In this document: positions 46,275 through 59,010 of the stretch, one piece after another | How the letters are laid out: each line of letters opens with the position of its first letter | Numbering within the stretch: the stretch's first letter is position 1 | Assembly: GCF_003013695.1 (NCBI RefSeq) | Contig: NZ_CP027792.1 | Coordinates: 2,748,501 to 2,812,500 of the forward strand | Direction of reading: 5' to 3' | From: Pulveribacter suum | GTDB taxonomy: Bacteria > Pseudomonadota > Gammaproteobacteria > Burkholderiales > Burkholderiaceae_C | Length of the DNA: 64,000 nt | Program-made: the position numbers and the translations under genes | Notes under the pieces: model-generated | What the model saw: the letters and a program-made list of their open reading frames with translations, nothing else | The model's database searches: none | Told to the model about the DNA's origin: nothing

Positions 46275-47441
46275 ATGATTGAACGCACCCTCTTGCAATC
46301 CGACCACCAGGCCTTTGCCGACAGCTTCCGCCGCTTCATCGACAAGGAAATCACACCGCACCACGCCCGCTGGGAAGAGCAGGGCTACGTGGACCGCGAG
46401 GTGTGGGAGAAGGCCGGCGCCAACGGCTTTCTGTGCATGAGCATGCCCGAGGCGTACGGCGGCGCCGGCGCCGACAAGCTCTACAGCGTGGCGCAGATGG
46501 AAGAAATCGCCCGCGCCGGCTGCTCGGGCATCGGCTTCGGGCTGCACAGCGAGATCGTGGCGCCGTACATCCTGCACTACGGCACCGAGGAGCAAAAGCG
46601 CAAGTACCTGCCGCGGCTGGCCGACGGCAGCCTGGTCGGGGCGATCGCCATGAGCGAGCCGGCCGCAGGCAGCGACCTGCAGGGCATCAAGACCACGGCG
46701 GCGCTGAGTGCCGACGGCAGCCACTACGTGCTCAACGGCAGCAAGACCTTCATCACCAACGGCTGGCATGCGGACTTGGTCATCGTCGTGGCCAAGACCG
46801 ACCCGGCCGCCGGTGCCAAGGGCGTCAGCCTGCTGCTGGTCGAGGCCGGCATGGCCGGCTTCGACAAGGGCCAGCGCCTGAAGAAAGTGGGCATGAAGGC
46901 GCAGGACACCTCCGAGCTGTTCTTCGACCACGTGCAGGTGCCGGCCGAGAACCTGCTGGGCGGCCCCGCCATGCAGGGCAAGGGCTTCATCTGCCTGATG
47001 GAGCAGCTGCCCTGGGAGCGGCTGCAGATCGCCATCGGCGCCGTGGCCTCCGCCCAGGCCGCCATCGACTGGACGGTGCAATACGTGCAGGAGCGCAAGG
47101 TCTTCGGTCAGCCCGTGGCGGCCTTCCAGAACACCCGCTTCACCCTGGCCGAGGCGCAGACCGAGGTGCAGGTGGCGCGCGTGTTCGTGGACAAGTGCTG
47201 CGAGCTGATCCTGCAGGACCAGCTGGACACGCAGACCGCCAGCATGGCCAAGTACTGGACCACCGACCTGCAATGCAAGGTGCTGGACGAATGCGTGCAG
47301 CTCTTTGGCGGCTACGGCTACATGTGGGAATACCCCATCGCCCGCGCCTGGGCCGACGCGCGCGTGCAGCGCATCTACGGCGGCACCAACGAGATCATGA
47401 AAGAGGTCATCACCCGCAGCATGGGCCTGCCTGCGCGCTGA
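46275..47441 (+). CDS. Acyl-CoA dehydrogenase (IVD/long-chain-like)
   Basis: A 388-residue FAD enzyme that introduces the alpha-beta double bond of acyl-CoA. AMSEPAAGSDLQGIKTTA and ITNGWHADLVIVVAKTDP are flavin/substrate motifs. The C-terminal loop reads RIYGGTNEIMKE, with glycine where medium- and short-chain enzymes carry the catalytic glutamate. The base is therefore more likely the Glu in LPWERL (about 257), as in isovaleryl- and long-chain-type enzymes. Start at 46275 (MIERTLLQSD). First gene of a beta-oxidation operon. Confidence 0.9.
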   Translation: MIERTLLQSDHQAFADSFRRFIDKEITPHHARWEEQGYVDREVWEKAGANGFLCMSMPEAYGGAGADKLYSVAQMEEIARAGCSGIGFGLHSEIVAPYILHYGTEEQKRKYLPRLADGSLVGAIAMSEPAAGSDLQGIKTTAALSADGSHYVLNGSKTFITNGWHADLVIVVAKTDPAAGAKGVSLLLVEAGMAGFDKGQRLKKVGMKAQDTSELFFDHVQVPAENLLGGPAMQGKGFICLMEQLPWERLQIAIGAVASAQAAIDWTVQYVQERKVFGQPVAAFQNTRFTLAEAQTEVQVARVFVDKCCELILQDQLDTQTASMAKYWTTDLQCKVLDECVQLFGGYGYMWEYPIARAWADARVQRIYGGTNEIMKEVITRSMGLPAR

Positions 47442-47451
47442 GGCCTTCGCT

Positions 47452-47508
47452 ACTATTTTGATAGCTCCCAGCGCTTGATACACGGGCGCTACAGCCCGAT
47501 TTTACTAA
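47452..47508 (+). repeat. Dispersed repeat, copy 11
   Basis: Forward copy (TATTTTGATAGCTCCCAGCG) in the 86-base gap between the dehydrogenase and thiolase genes. Confidence 0.75.
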
Positions 47509-47527
47509 TATTTCTGGAGACGACACC

Positions 47528-48733
47528 ATGACCCACGCCTATGTGTTCGACGCCCTGCGCACCCCGCGCGGCAAGGGCAAGAAGGACGGCAGCCTGCACG
47601 AGGTGAAACCCATCGACCTGCTGGCCGGCCTGCTCGGCGAGCTGCAGCAGCGCCACCAGCTCGACACCGCGCAGGTGGACGACGTGGTCATGGGCGTGGT
47701 CTCGCCCGTGGGCGAACAGGGGGCGGTGCTGCCCAAAGTCGCGGCTTTGAAAGCCGGCTGGGACTGGCGCTGCGCCGGCGTGCAGATCAACCGCTTCTGC
47801 GCCTCGGGCCTGGAGGCCGTGAACCTGGCCGCGCAAAAGGTCGCCAGCGGCTGGGAGGACCTGGTGGTGGCCGGCGGCGTGGAGAGCATGAGCCGCGTGC
47901 CCATCGGCGCCGACGGTGGCGCCTGGGCACAGGACCCTGCGACCAACCTGGCGACGATGTTCGTGCCCCAGGGCATCGGCGCCGACCTGATCGCCACGCT
48001 GGACGGCTTTACCCGCCAGGACGTGGACGCTTACGCGCTTGAATCCCAGCGCCGCGCCGCAGCCGCACGCGCAGCCGGGCACTTCCAGCGCTCGCTGGTG
48101 CCGGTGCGCGACTTCCTCGGCCAGGCCATCCTGGAAGAGGACGAATTCATCAAGCCCGGCACAACACTGGAGGGCCTGGGCGGCCTCAAGCCCTCGTTCG
48201 AGCAGCTGGGTGGCATGGGTTTTGACGCCGTGGCGCTGCAGCGCTACCCGCAGGTCGAGCGCATCCACCACGTGCATCACGCGGGCAATGCGTCGGGCAT
48301 CGTCGATGGCGCCGCCGCCGTGCTGATCGGCAGCGAGGCGGCTGCCAAAGCGCAGAACCTCACGCCACGCGCGCGCATCGTCGCCACCGCCGTGAGCGGC
48401 GACGACCCGACCATCATGCTCACCGGCCCCATGCCCGCCACGCGCAAGGCGCTGGCGCGCGCCGGCATGACGGTGGACCAGATCGACCTGTTCGAGGTGA
48501 ACGAGGCCTTTGCCGCCGTGCCCATGCGCTTCATGCGCGAGATGGGGGTGCCGCACGAGAAGGTGAACGTCAACGGCGGCGCCATCGCCCTGGGCCACCC
48601 GCTGGGCGCCACCGGCGCCATGCTGCTGGGCACGCTGATCGACGAACTGCACCGCCGCGGCCTGCGCTACGGGCTGGTCACGCTCTGCGTCGGGGGCGGC
48701 ATGGGCATCGCCACCATCGTCGAAGCCATTTGA
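47528..48733 (+). CDS. Acetyl-CoA C-acyltransferase (thiolase)
   Basis: A 401-residue thiolase that cleaves 3-ketoacyl-CoA in the last step of beta-oxidation. Catalytic Cys91 lies in [29 protein letters not shown] carries the histidine, and LCVGGGMG the second cysteine. TGGAGACGACACC provides the ribosome site. Its position between dehydrogenase and bifunctional enzyme supports a degradative (FadA-like) rather than a biosynthetic role. Confidence 0.93.
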   Translation: MTHAYVFDALRTPRGKGKKDGSLHEVKPIDLLAGLLGELQQRHQLDTAQVDDVVMGVVSPVGEQGAVLPKVAALKAGWDWRCAGVQINRFCASGLEAVNLAAQKVASGWEDLVVAGGVESMSRVPIGADGGAWAQDPATNLATMFVPQGIGADLIATLDGFTRQDVDAYALESQRRAAAARAAGHFQRSLVPVRDFLGQAILEEDEFIKPGTTLEGLGGLKPSFEQLGGMGFDAVALQRYPQVERIHHVHHAGNASGIVDGAAAVLIGSEAAAKAQNLTPRARIVATAVSGDDPTIMLTGPMPATRKALARAGMTVDQIDLFEVNEAFAAVPMRFMREMGVPHEKVNVNGGAIALGHPLGATGAMLLGTLIDELHRRGLRYGLVTLCVGGGMGIATIVEAI

Positions 48734-48752
48734 GAACCGGGGAGAACACCAC

Positions 48753-50924
48753 ATGCAAACCATCCGCTACGAACTCATCCCCGCGCAAAACGCAGACGGC
48801 CAGGTCGCGCTCATCACCTTCGACGAGCAGGGCTCGCCCGTCAACACCATGTGCCGGCAGTGGCAGAGCGACCTGGCAGAGGCCACCGCGCGCGTGCTGG
48901 CCGACCGTGACCAGCTGGGCGATGCGCTCCAGGGCATCGTGCTGGCTTCGGCGAAAAGCAGCTTCTTTGCCGGCGCCGACCTGAAGGCCACCCTGCGCCT
49001 GACGCCCGCCGACGCGCCCGCCGCGTTCGAGGAGATCGAGCGCATGAAAAAGCACTTTCGCACGCTGGAGACGCTGGGCATTCCCGTGGTGGCCTGCCTG
49101 AACGGCACGGCGCTGGGCGGCGGCTGGGAGGTGGCGCTGATCGCCCACCACCGCATCGCCCTCGATGACCCGAAGATCCAGTTCGGCCTGCCCGAAGTCA
49201 CGCTGGGGCTGATGCCCGGCGCCACCGGCATCACCAAGATGACCCGCCTGCTGGGACTGTTGAAAGCGCAGCCGTACATCCTGGAAGGCAAGCTGTTCGG
49301 CCCCGCCGAGGCGCAGCGCCTGAACCTGGTGCACGCGCTGGTGGATGCGCCCGGGCAGCTGCTGCCCGCGGCGCTCGCGCACATCGCCGCGCACCCAAAG
49401 GCGCAGCAACCCTGGGACGCCAAGGATTACAAGATGCCCGGCGGCACGCCCGCCAACCCGAAGGTGGCCAACGCCCTGGTCGTGGCCCCTGCCATGCTCA
49501 CCAAGACCACGCGCGGGCGCTACCCTGCCCCCGAGGCCGCGCTGTCGGCCATGGTCGAGGGCGCGCTGGTGGATTACGACACGGCGCTGCGCATCGAAAG
49601 CCGCTACCTCGCCCGTTTGATGACGGGCCAGGTCGCGCACAACATGATCAACACCTTCTTCTTCGACATGAACGCCATTCGCGCGGGCAAGTCGCGGCCG
49701 GCCGGCGTGGCGCGCTTCAAGCCGGCGAAGGTGGGCGTCCTGGGCGCGGGGATGATGGGCGCGGGCATCGCCTGGGCGCAGGCCAGTCGCGGCATCGCCA
49801 CCGTGCTGAAAGACGTAAGCCTGGACAAGGCCGAGGCGGGCAAGGCCTACAGCGCGAAGCTGGCGCAAAAGCGCGTGGACAAGGGCGGCATGGCAGCGGA
49901 GGCCGCACAGGCGCTGCTGGCGCGCATCACGCCCACGCAGGACGCCGCCGACCTGGCGGGCTGCGATCTCATCATCGAGGCCGTGTTCGAAAACCGCGAC
50001 CTGAAGGCCCAGGTCACGCGCGAGGCCGAGCCGCAGCTGGCGCCGGGCGGCTTCTTCGCCAGCAACACCTCCACCCTGCCCATCAGCGGCCTGGCGCAGG
50101 CAAGCCACCGGCCGGACAAATTCATCGGCATCCATTTCTTCAGCCCCGTGGACAAGATGAAGCTGGTGGAGATCATCCGCGGCAAGGCCACCGACGACGA
50201 GACCGTGGCGCGCGCGTTCGACTACGTGCAGGCGCTGGGCAAGATCCCCATCGTGGTCAACGACTCGCGGGGTTTCTACACCAGCCGCACCTTTGGCACC
50301 TTCGTGATGGAGGGCGCCGCCATGCTGGGCGAGGGCATCCCCGCCGCGGTGATCGAGAACGCCGCCATGCAGGCCGGTATGCCGGTGGGGCCGCTGGCAG
50401 TGCTGGACGAGACAGCCCTGTCCCTGAGCGTGCACGTGCTGGACCAGACGCGCGCCGACTACGCCGCCGAGGGCAAAAGCTACGCCGCCACGCCGGGCGA
50501 GCTGCTGGTCGAGCGCATGGTCAGGGAGCATGGGCGCCCGGGGCGCGCGGGCGGCGGCGGCTTCTACGACTACCCGGCCGGCGGCAAGAAGCAGCTATGG
50601 CCCGAGCTGCGCGGCCTGTTCGAAAAGGCCGATGCGCTCTGGCAGCTGCAGGACATCCAGGACCGCCTGCTGTACCGCCAGGCCATCGAGACGGCGCGCT
50701 GCCTGGCCGAAGACGTGCTGACCAGCGTGCACGACGCCAACATCGGCTCCATCTTCGGCATCGGCTTTCCGGCCTGGACGGGCGGCGCCCTGCAGTTCAT
50801 CTACGGCACCGGCGTGCCGGCCTTCGTGCAGCGCGCGGACGAGCTGGCCAGCCGCCACGGCAGCGGCTTTGCGCTGGATGCCCGCACGCGCGCCGCCCTC
50901 GAGCAGCACCAGCCGCGCTACTGA
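48753..50924 (+). CDS. Bifunctional enoyl-CoA hydratase / 3-hydroxyacyl-CoA dehydrogenase
   Basis: A 723-residue FadB/FadJ-like enzyme for the two middle steps of beta-oxidation. The hydratase domain (about 1-210) shows FFAGADLKATL and GTALGGGWEVALIAHHRIAL. The NAD domain begins VGVLGAGMMGAGIAWAQASR (about 328-347) with FIGIHFFSPVDKMKLVEII giving the catalytic histidine. The C-terminal domain ends with AWTGGALQFIYGTGVPAFVQ. It starts 19 bases after the thiolase and is followed by a terminator. Confidence 0.94.
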   Translation: MQTIRYELIPAQNADGQVALITFDEQGSPVNTMCRQWQSDLAEATARVLADRDQLGDALQGIVLASAKSSFFAGADLKATLRLTPADAPAAFEEIERMKKHFRTLETLGIPVVACLNGTALGGGWEVALIAHHRIALDDPKIQFGLPEVTLGLMPGATGITKMTRLLGLLKAQPYILEGKLFGPAEAQRLNLVHALVDAPGQLLPAALAHIAAHPKAQQPWDAKDYKMPGGTPANPKVANALVVAPAMLTKTTRGRYPAPEAALSAMVEGALVDYDTALRIESRYLARLMTGQVAHNMINTFFFDMNAIRAGKSRPAGVARFKPAKVGVLGAGMMGAGIAWAQASRGIATVLKDVSLDKAEAGKAYSAKLAQKRVDKGGMAAEAAQALLARITPTQDAADLAGCDLIIEAVFENRDLKAQVTREAEPQLAPGGFFASNTSTLPISGLAQASHRPDKFIGIHFFSPVDKMKLVEIIRGKATDDETVARAFDYVQALGKIPIVVNDSRGFYTSRTFGTFVMEGAAMLGEGIPAAVIENAAMQAGMPVGPLAVLDETALSLSVHVLDQTRADYAAEGKSYAATPGELLVERMVREHGRPGRAGGGGFYDYPAGGKKQLWPELRGLFEKADALWQLQDIQDRLLYRQAIETARCLAEDVLTSVHDANIGSIFGIGFPAWTGGALQFIYGTGVPAFVQRADELASRHGSGFALDARTRAALEQHQPRY

Positions 50925-50940
50925 GCGGCCAGCCAAAAAG

Positions 50941-50971
50941 AAAGGGGACGGGCGCCAGGCCTGTCCCCTTT
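50941..50971 (+). terminator. Terminator after the beta-oxidation operon
   Basis: AAAGGGGACGGGC pairs with GCCTGTCCCCTTT (13 bp, one G-T) over a five-base loop, then CTTCATTTT. Because of the symmetric A and T runs it may also serve the convergent S49 peptidase gene. Confidence 0.8.
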
Positions 50972-50996
50972 CTTCATTTTGGAAAAAGCCGGCGTG

Positions 50997-52040
50997 TCAG
51001 CGCAGCTGCGGCAGCTGCAGCGCGGCCATGGCCTTCATGGCGCCAGCGCCCACGGCGGCGCCGAACTTGCGCGCCAGGCGCTCGGCCATGTTGTCGCGGC
51101 GTGTGTAGTCGATCACGTCCTCGGCCTTGACCACCTCGCGCGCCACGTAGTCCAGATTGCCCAGGCGGTCGGCCAGGCCCATCTCCACGGCCTGCTGGCC
51201 GGTCCAGAACAGGCCGCTGAAGGTCTCGGGCGTTTCCTTCAGGCGCTCGCCACGGCCGGCCTTGACCACCGAGATGAACTGCTGGTGGATCTGGTCGAGC
51301 ATGGCCTGCGCGTATTGGCGCTGCTGCTCGCTCATGGGGCTGAAGGGGTCGAGGAAGCCCTTGTTCTGGCCGGCCGTGATCAGGCGCCGCTCCACGCCCA
51401 GCTTGTCCATGGTGCCGGTGAAGCCGAAGCCGTCCATCAGCACGCCGATGCTGCCCACGATGCTGGCCTTGTCCACAAAGATGTCATCGGCCGCGGCGGC
51501 GATGTAGTAGGCGGCCGAGGCGCAGGTTTCCTCCACCACGGCATAGACCGGCTTGCCGTGCTTGGCCTTCAGCCGCGTGATCTCGTCGTTGATGATGCCC
51601 GCCTGCACGGGGCTGCCGCCAGGCGAGTTGATGAGCAGCACCACGGCCTGCGAGCCCGAATCCTCGAAGGCGCTGCGCATGGCGGCGACCACGAACTCGG
51701 CGCTGGCCTCGGCGCCGCTGGCGATCTCGCCCTTGATGTCCACCACCGCCGTGTGCGGGCCGCTCTTGGCTGTGCCGCCCAGGTCGCGCGATGCCAGGGC
51801 CCAGGCCACGGCCGCCAGCAGGGCGATCCAGGCAAAGCGCCAGAAGATGCGCCAGCGGCGCGCGGCGCGCTGCTCGGCCACGGTGGCCAGCACCAGCTTT
51901 TCCAGCACCTGGCGTTCCCAGGCGGGGTCTGCGGCACTGCGTTTTGCTTCGTTTTTCATAGCTGCTTGCGCCCACAGGTCGGGCGCTGCAGGCTCATTGG
52001 ACTGCAAACCGTGGGGGTCTTGTCTGGGGGTGTCGGTCAT
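50997..52040 (-). CDS. S49 family signal-peptide peptidase (SppA-like)
   Basis: A 347-residue membrane-anchored serine protease that degrades cleaved signal peptides. One N-terminal helix (about 62-80, WRIFWRFAWIALLAAVAWAL) anchors it. INSPGGSPVQAG, the nucleophile region EETCASAAYYIAAAAD and ITAGQNKGFLDPF with the candidate general-base lysine follow. About 20 residues near the N-terminus (SNEPAAPDLWAQAAMKNEAK) are encoded by a dispersed repeat, before the membrane helix and thus outside the catalytic fold. Single-domain length, unlike the double E. coli SppA. Confidence 0.9.
   Translation of the reverse strand: MTDTPRQDPHGLQSNEPAAPDLWAQAAMKNEAKRSAADPAWERQVLEKLVLATVAEQRAARRWRIFWRFAWIALLAAVAWALASRDLGGTAKSGPHTAVVDIKGEIASGAEASAEFVVAAMRSAFEDSGSQAVVLLINSPGGSPVQAGIINDEITRLKAKHGKPVYAVVEETCASAAYYIAAAADDIFVDKASIVGSIGVLMDGFGFTGTMDKLGVERRLITAGQNKGFLDPFSPMSEQQRQYAQAMLDQIHQQFISVVKAGRGERLKETPETFSGLFWTGQQAVEMGLADRLGNLDYVAREVVKAEDVIDYTRRDNMAERLARKFGAAVGAGAMKAMAALQLPQLR
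51948..52005 (+). repeat. Dispersed repeat, copy 12, inside the S49 peptidase gene
   Basis: Forward copy on the + strand (TTTTTCATAGCTGCTTGCGC), read antisense as codons for the cytoplasmic N-terminus. Confidence 0.7.
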
Positions 52041-52055
52041 GATGGAAACGCAGGT

Positions 52056-52439
52056 TCAGAACGCCGGGGGTTGCAGCAGGGGCGCAGTATGCCAGCGCAC
52101 CCTGCCGCCCTCTTCCGACAGCTCGATGCGCACCAGGGCGCCGCGGCAGGGGCCGCTGGCGCACTGGCCGGTCTCTGGCTGGTAGGCGGCGCCATGCGTG
52201 GCGCACAGCAGCCAGCGGCCGGTGTCGTCGAAGAAATGGCCTTCTTGCCAGTCCATCTCCATGGGCACGTGGGTGCAGCGGTTGAGGTAGGCGTGCACGC
52301 GGCCCTGATAACGGATGGCAAAGGCACGCACGTGCTCGCCTGCGTAGGCCACGTCGAAGGCCACCGCGCGCCCGCCGTCGATCAGCTCGCCGCTGGCGCA
52401 CAGGGCGATGGCCTGGGCAGCGCCGCCCTGCTCCGGCAT
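52056..52439 (-). CDS. Rieske [2Fe-2S] domain protein
   Basis: A 127-residue small ferredoxin-like Rieske protein. Cluster ligands are CTHVPM (CxH, about 71-73) and CATHGAAY (CxxH, about 92-95). The start overlaps the HAD gene stop by one base (TGATG). An electron-transfer or NirD-like role is possible; no oxygenase partner lies next to it. Confidence 0.88.
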   Translation of the reverse strand: MPEQGGAAQAIALCASGELIDGGRAVAFDVAYAGEHVRAFAIRYQGRVHAYLNRCTHVPMEMDWQEGHFFDDTGRWLLCATHGAAYQPETGQCASGPCRGALVRIELSEEGGRVRWHTAPLLQPPAF

Positions 52440-53107
52440 CAGGCGTTGCCCGCCATCCAGCCGTGCAGCTCGGCCACCGACCCGGCCACGAACAGCGGCT
52501 GCAGCGCTGCGAAGCCGTCGGTGCTGTGCGCGCCGTAGCCCACGCCCACGCTGGCGCAGCCGGCGGCGCGGGCCATCTCCAGGTCGTGCGTGGTGTCGCC
52601 GATCATCAGCGTGCGCTCAGGCGCCACGCCCAGCTCGGCCATCAGCTCGTGCAGCATCAGCGGGTGGGGCTTGCCGGCGGTCTCGTCGGCCGTGCGCGAG
52701 GCGTCGAACACGCCGCGCAGCTGCACGGCGTGCAGCACATGGTCCAGCCCGCGGCGGCTCTTGCCGGTGGCGACGGTGAGCAGGTGGCCGCGCTCTTTCA
52801 GCATGTCCAGCAGCGGCAGCACGCCGTCGAACAGGCTGATGTCGTCCTGGTGCTTCAGGTAGTGGTAGCGGTAGCGGTTGGCCAGCTCGGGGTATTTTTC
52901 GCGCGGCACATCGGGCGCGGCGTGGGCCAGCGCCTGCGGCAGCGCCATGCCGATGACCCAGGCCGCCGCCTCGCTGGTGGGCTCGCGCCCGCCCACATCG
53001 CGCACCGCCAGCTGGATGGAGCGGGAGATGATGGCGGTGGAGTCGAACAGCGTACCGTCCCAGTCGAAGGCGATCAGGTCGAAGCGGCGCGGGCGGGATT
53101 CGGGCAT
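52439..53107 (-). CDS. HAD-IA family phosphatase (Gph-like)
   Basis: A 222-residue haloacid-dehalogenase hydrolase. DFWDGTLFDS-type motif I appears as FDWDGTLFDST (about 13-23), motif II TVATGKS, motif III lysine in AGKPHPLML and motif IV MIGDTTHDLEMA. Resembles phosphoglycolate phosphatases but the substrate is not fixed. ATG at 53107 chosen over an upstream TTG. Sits 19 bases after rluC on the same strand. Confidence 0.88.
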   Translation of the reverse strand: MPESRPRRFDLIAFDWDGTLFDSTAIISRSIQLAVRDVGGREPTSEAAAWVIGMALPQALAHAAPDVPREKYPELANRYRYHYLKHQDDISLFDGVLPLLDMLKERGHLLTVATGKSRRGLDHVLHAVQLRGVFDASRTADETAGKPHPLMLHELMAELGVAPERTLMIGDTTHDLEMARAAGCASVGVGYGAHSTDGFAALQPLFVAGSVAELHGWMAGNA

Positions 53108-53126
53108 GTGCGAGGCAATCAATCAG

Positions 53127-54146
53127 TCAGTCGGAGGGGGCGAGAAAGCCGGCCAGCTCGGGCGGCAGCTCGGCGTGCAGCGTGACGCGTTCGCCGCTGG
53201 CAGGGTGCGCAAACTGTAGCCGCCAGGCGTGCAGGAACATGCGCTTGAGGCCTTGCCGGGGCAGGCGGCGGTTCAGGTCGAAGTCGCCGTACTTGTCGTC
53301 GCCTGCGATGCCGTGGCCGCTGCTGGCCAGGTGCACGCGGATCTGGTGCGTGCGCCCGGTCTTGATGGTCACCTCCAGCAGGCTCATGGCCGGCAGGCCC
53401 TGCAGGGGCCGAGCGGGCAGGTGGCTGCGCACCTTCACCAGCGTGAGCGCGTGCATGGCGTCCGGGTCATCGGCCGTGGTCACGCGCACCCGGCGCTCGC
53501 CGTCCTCCTGCAGGTACTTGTGCAGCGGGGTGTCGATGACTTTCTTCGCGGCGGGCCACTGGCCGGCCACCAGGGCCAGGTAGGTCTTGCCGGTCTCGCG
53601 GCCGCGAAACTGCTCCTGCAGGTGGGTCAGCGCGCTGCGCCGCTTGGCCACCAGCAGGATGCCGGAGGTGTCGCGGTCCAGCCGATGCACCAGCTCCAGA
53701 AACTTCGCCTGCGGCCGCGCCCGGCGCAGCTGCTCGATCACGCCGAAGCTCACGCCGCTGCCGCCGTGCACGGCCACGCCGGCCGGCTTGTCCAGGGCGA
53801 TCAGGTGGTCGTCCTCCAGCAGGACGGGAAATTCGCGTGCCGGCGCGGCGCGCTCGCCCTCGGGCTGCGGGCGCTCGGCCACGCGCACGGGGGGCAGGCG
53901 CACCAGGTCGCCCTCGCCCACCCGGGCGTCAGCGCTGGTGCGGCCACGGTTCAGGCGCACCTCGCCGCTGCGGATGATGCGATAGACGTGGGTCTTGGGC
54001 ACGCCCTTCAGGTGGCGCATGAGAAAGTTGTCCAGGCGCTGGCCGGCGGACTCGGCATCGACCTCGAGCATGCGTGCCGTCGGAGCGGGCGCTGGCTGGG
54101 GCGAGAAGCCGTGCGTGGCCGATTTGCCCCCTATAATCTGTTTCAC
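53127..54146 (-). CDS. rluC: 23S rRNA pseudouridine synthase RluC
   Basis: A 339-residue RluA-family enzyme that modifies uridines of 23S rRNA. An S4 RNA-binding domain (about 28-85, AGQRLDNFLMRHLKGVPKTH) precedes the catalytic motif HRLDRDTSGILLVAK with the essential aspartate. IKTGRTHQIRVHLA is also typical. I give the GTG start at 54146; an ATG at 54071 just before the S4 domain is possible and would leave the TATAAT of the divergent rne promoter outside the gene. Confidence 0.92.
   Translation of the reverse strand: MKQIIGGKSATHGFSPQPAPAPTARMLEVDAESAGQRLDNFLMRHLKGVPKTHVYRIIRSGEVRLNRGRTSADARVGEGDLVRLPPVRVAERPQPEGERAAPAREFPVLLEDDHLIALDKPAGVAVHGGSGVSFGVIEQLRRARPQAKFLELVHRLDRDTSGILLVAKRRSALTHLQEQFRGRETGKTYLALVAGQWPAAKKVIDTPLHKYLQEDGERRVRVTTADDPDAMHALTLVKVRSHLPARPLQGLPAMSLLEVTIKTGRTHQIRVHLASSGHGIAGDDKYGDFDLNRRLPRQGLKRMFLHAWRLQFAHPASGERVTLHAELPPELAGFLAPSD
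54132..54137 (+). promoter_or_regulatory. Candidate -10 box of the rne promoter
   Basis: Perfect TATAAT pointing towards rne; the -35 match is poor. If used, the rne leader would be about 630 bases long. Confidence 0.4.
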
Positions 54147-54776
54147 CTGCGCGACGAAAATGTAAGTGGTTGATTTGTCTTGAGTTTAAGGGACAAAACC
54201 CGGCTCGCCGCGCAGTTTGGTCAATGCCAACGGGCTTTGTACGCGCCACTCGCAGGTCTATGCCATGCCTGCACCGGCCCGCACGCCGCCCGGCGGGCTG
54301 ACACATCGAAACACTGAAACACGGAAATTCCAGGCCATCTCGCCCACCCCTCGCAGGGCCCGGCGGTTGGCGGATCAAAGCGAAATCATGTGGGTACTGT
54401 TGGCATGGATCGTGTCGATATGGCCGGGGCGCCAGCCCCTGCCGTGGACACAATTCAGGCCGCAAACGCCCGTCCGACAAGCGCCAGCAGCTCCGCTTTT
54501 CATAGCACCGCTGTGCGACTTGCGCCTCGCCCCCATCCACGCGCCCCCTCGTTCACGCCTGCGCAGCTGAAGCCTTCCCGCCGCGCAGAGCCGTGCAGCG
54601 TCCCGGCCTTTCCTTTGTTTCGATGCGTCCGCCCCGGCATTGTTGGCTCGTGTATGAGCCTGTGTGCTTGAGTGTGAGTCGATGCCGGCCCAGCGGCCGC
54701 CGCAGCCCTTCGATGGCAGATGCGGCGCGGCCTTCGTCCGGCAACGCATGGATTTGAATTACAAAGGAATCGCATC
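54147..54776 (+). other. Long rluC-rne intergenic region / rne leader
   Basis: 630 bases without a convincing gene. It contains one dispersed repeat and, close to rne, GC-rich sequence able to fold (around 54680-54740). RNase E genes commonly have long autoregulatory leaders; no specific homology to the enteric element can be claimed. Confidence 0.5.
54451..54507 (-). repeat. Dispersed repeat, copy 13, in the rne leader
   Basis: Reverse copy (GACAAGCGCCAGCAGCTCCG with AGGCCGCAAACGCCCGTC to its left). Confidence 0.75.
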
Positions 54777-58025
<3,249 letters not shown>

Positions 58026-58055
58026 GCGCCAGCGGCCCGCAGGCGCGGGCCCGCC

Positions 58056-58090
58056 ACCCCACCCCTTCCGCAAGAGGGGGTGGGGTTCTT
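58056..58090 (+). terminator. Terminator of rne
   Basis: ACCCCACCCC pairs with GGGGTGGGGT (10 bp) across an 11-base loop and runs into TCTTC; it abuts a dispersed repeat. Confidence 0.6.
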
Positions 58091-58147
58091 CAAAAACCAT
58101 AGCTGCCAGCGCTTGTCACACAAGGGCTGGAGGCCAATTTGGCTTCA
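58090..58147 (+). repeat. Dispersed repeat, copy 14
   Basis: Forward copy (ACCATAGCTGCCAGCGCTTG, ending GGAGGCCAATTTGGC) between rne and yaaA. Confidence 0.8.
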
Positions 58148-58185
58148 AGTCCCCGAGCGCCGGCACGCCACCCACCGGAGGCCCC

Positions 58186-58977
58186 ATGCTGCTTCTGCTC
58201 TCCCCCGCCAAGTCGCTGGACTACGACACGCCCCTGCCGGCCGGCCTGCCCCACACCCTGCCGCACTTCGAGGCCGAGACGCGCCAGCTCATCGACGTGC
58301 TGCGCACCAAGGCGCCGCAGGACATCGCCCAGCTGATGTCCATCAGCGACAAGCTGGCGGCGCTGAACGTGGCGCGCTATGCCGCCTGGGAGCCCCGGGC
58401 CAGCGCCGCCAACGCCCGCCAGGCCGTGATGGCCTTCGACGGCGACGTGTACGCCGGCCTGGATGCACCCACCCTCTCCCTGTCCGAGCTGCAATGGGCA
58501 CAAACCCACCTGGCCATCCTGAGCGGCCTGTACGGCGTGCTGCGGCCGCTGGACTGGATGCAGCCCTACCGCCTGGAGATGGGCACGCGCCTGGCGACGG
58601 ACGCGGGCGCCCACCTGTATGCCTTCTGGGGCACGCGCATCGCCCGGCATCTGGACGCACTGCTGGCCGGCCAGGGCGCGGCGGCGGCGCGCACGCCGGT
58701 GGTGGTCAACCTGGCCTCGCAGGAATACTTCAAGGCGGTGGACCGGCGCGCCCTGCAGGCACGCGTGGTCGAATGCGTGTTCGAGGACTGGCGCGCCGGG
58801 CAGTACAAGGTCATCAGCTTCTATGCCAAGCAGGCCCGCGGGCGGATGGCGCGCTGGGCCATCCAGCAGCGCGCGTCCACCCCGCGCCAGCTCGAGGGTT
58901 TTGCCGAGCAGGGCTATGCTTTTGATGCCGCCGCCTCTGCGCCGGATCGGCTGGTGTTTCGCCGCCGCCAGGACTGA
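58186..58977 (+). CDS. yaaA: Peroxide stress protein YaaA
   Basis: A 263-residue DUF328/UPF0246 protein that limits intracellular free iron and oxidative DNA damage. MLLLLSPAKSLDYDTPLP at the N-terminus, LSGLYGVLRPLDWMQPYRLE in the middle and NLASQEYFKAVD with ISFYAKQARGRMARW later are near-invariant family landmarks. GGAGG lies seven bases before the ATG. Confidence 0.94.
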   Translation: MLLLLSPAKSLDYDTPLPAGLPHTLPHFEAETRQLIDVLRTKAPQDIAQLMSISDKLAALNVARYAAWEPRASAANARQAVMAFDGDVYAGLDAPTLSLSELQWAQTHLAILSGLYGVLRPLDWMQPYRLEMGTRLATDAGAHLYAFWGTRIARHLDALLAGQGAAAARTPVVVNLASQEYFKAVDRRALQARVVECVFEDWRAGQYKVISFYAKQARGRMARWAIQQRASTPRQLEGFAEQGYAFDAAASAPDRLVFRRRQD

Positions 58978-59010
58978 CAAGCGTCCGTCGTTGCCCAGGA
59001 AAACGTCCCG

